Positions 63,433 through 64,000 of a DNA stretch of 64,000 nt are shown here, one piece after another (within the stretch, counting starts at the first letter, position 1; each line of letters starts with the position of its first letter). The notes beneath the pieces are model-generated. The model had not been told where the DNA came from, made no database searches, and saw nothing but the letters and a program-made list of their open reading frames with translations. The translations under genes and the position numbers were made by a program. The stretch covers positions 129,276 through 193,275 of the forward strand of contig NZ_KB911586.1 of NCBI RefSeq assembly GCF_000383615.1, given 5' to 3'. The DNA comes from Streptomyces canus 299MFChir4.1. GTDB lineage: Bacteria; Actinomycetota; Actinomycetes; Streptomycetales; Streptomycetaceae.

Positions 63433-64000
63433 ATGAGTGAAGACGGCGAACTCCCGCTCGACGGACGTCTGATCGGTGGGCGTTACCGGCTCGTCGAGCG
63501 GGTCGGCTCCGGGCCGAACGGCACGGTGTGGCGGGCACGTGACGAGCAGGACGAGCGGTACGTCGCCGTCAAGGAGCCCCGGCTGACCGGGGATCCCGAG
63601 GACGAGGAGCGGCGTCGGGCCGCGCACCGGCTGCCGCACGAGGCCCGGGCCGCCGCACAGGTCGACCATCCGGCGGCCGTCGCCATTCACGACGTACTCC
63701 TCGACGACGAACTGCCCTGGATCGTCATGGAGTTGGTGGAAGGGGAGTCGCTGGACGCGGCTCTGGCCGGGCGGGGGCCGCTGGCGGACGCCGAGGCCGC
63801 CCGGATCGGGCTCGCCGTCCTCGGCGCGCTGCACGCAGCCCACCGCGTGGGCATCGTCCACCGCGACCTGAAGCCGTCCAACGTCCTCCTGGAGGCCCGG
63901 AGCGGACGGGTCGTCGTCACCGACTTCGGGATCGGCGGCGCCGGACACTCCGGTGGCCGGGAGACCTCCACGGCGTTCGCCGCCCCGGAGTGCGCGTCGG
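63433..64000 (+). CDS. Ser/Thr protein kinase 5, 3' end outside window
   Basis: The first 189 residues of a kinase from ATG 63433 (MSEDGELPLDGRLIGGRYRL). Glycine loop is GSGPNGTVW, VAVKE is present, and the catalytic loop VHRDLKPSNVLL and TDFGIGG follow. The N lobe has a longer inserted stretch (TGDPEDEERRRAAHRLPHEA). Whether it has the membrane and outer parts cannot be seen. Confidence 0.9.
   Translation, partial: MSEDGELPLDGRLIGGRYRLVERVGSGPNGTVWRARDEQDERYVAVKEPRLTGDPEDEERRRAAHRLPHEARAAAQVDHPAAVAIHDVLLDDELPWIVMELVEGESLDAALAGRGPLADAEAARIGLAVLGALHAAHRVGIVHRDLKPSNVLLEARSGRVVVTDFGIGGAGHSGGRETSTAFAAPECAS

Overview
The window is chromosomal DNA of a Streptomyces. The evidence is very high GC with strong third-position bias, GTG/TTG starts, GTGA/ATGA overlaps, development regulators (WhiD, BldM, a BldN-type promoter), an ECF42/DGPF pair, WhiJ-type regulators and a block of PASTA-less Ser/Thr kinases. 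From memory, the gene order matches the glmM-glmS-acpS-alr-tsa-groES/EL1-whiD-bldM-guaB-glpD-kinase stretch of S. coelicolor (about SCO4736 to SCO4779). No tRNA, rRNA, CRISPR array, prophage, intact insertion sequence or biosynthetic cluster was seen.

Layout. (1) 1-7.9 kb is amino-sugar and cofactor core: glmM (5' end cut off), a DUF389 membrane protein, coaA, glmS, then an M16-type metallopeptidase-like protein and a helical unknown. (2) 7.98-12.7 kb is an accessory island. It holds a WhiJ-like XRE regulator, a DUF397 protein, a frameshifted ATPase partner, an Rpn/PD-(D/E)XK-like nuclease, an orphan SMI1/KNR4 immunity-type gene with a TTA codon, RHS debris, a second ATPase 3' end, a histidine phosphatase and an Rpn remnant. 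(3) 12.7-22.6 kb is core: acpS, nnrD, a Tat-exported LytM peptidase, alr, an alpha/beta hydrolase and the tRNA t6A genes tsaE, tsaB and tsaD with rimI. Between them lie a 57-aa gene behind a striking palindrome and an L,D-transpeptidase-like protein without its catalytic cysteine. (4) 22.6-35.8 kb has a GH3 glucosidase with divergent LacI regulator and candidate operators, an LCP cell-wall ligase, a secreted FG-GAP propeller, ECF42 sigma factor with DGPF protein, a secreted cell-wall-binding protein, a THUMP-like methyltransferase and two lipoprotein polysaccharide deacetylases. (5) 35.9-38.2 kb is groES-groEL1 under two CIRCE operators. (6) 38.2-41.5 kb has an ester cyclase, an SDR, a MOSC protein and a LysR regulator. 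(7) 41.5-46.7 kb is the whiD / bldM / shbA / guaB / guaB3 developmental and purine block. (8) 47-51.5 kb has a nucleotide-sugar dehydrogenase homologue lacking its catalytic Cys, glpD and a serine hydrolase. (9) 51.9-64 kb is a tandem array of membrane Ser/Thr kinases: five with catalytic motifs, the last cut off by the window end, and one clear pseudokinase. A frameshifted small secreted protein and a frameshifted DUF3710 gene lie among them.

The main themes are cell-wall precursor supply and remodelling, tRNA modification, GTP supply next to developmental regulators, and a large surface-signalling locus. The most unusual items are proteins that keep a fold but lose catalytic residues (nucleotide-sugar dehydrogenase, L,D-transpeptidase, GuaB3, pseudokinase), the 57-aa palindrome-controlled gene, the decayed toxin/immunity and WhiJ-type island, and the kinase array with its related but divergent extracellular domains.
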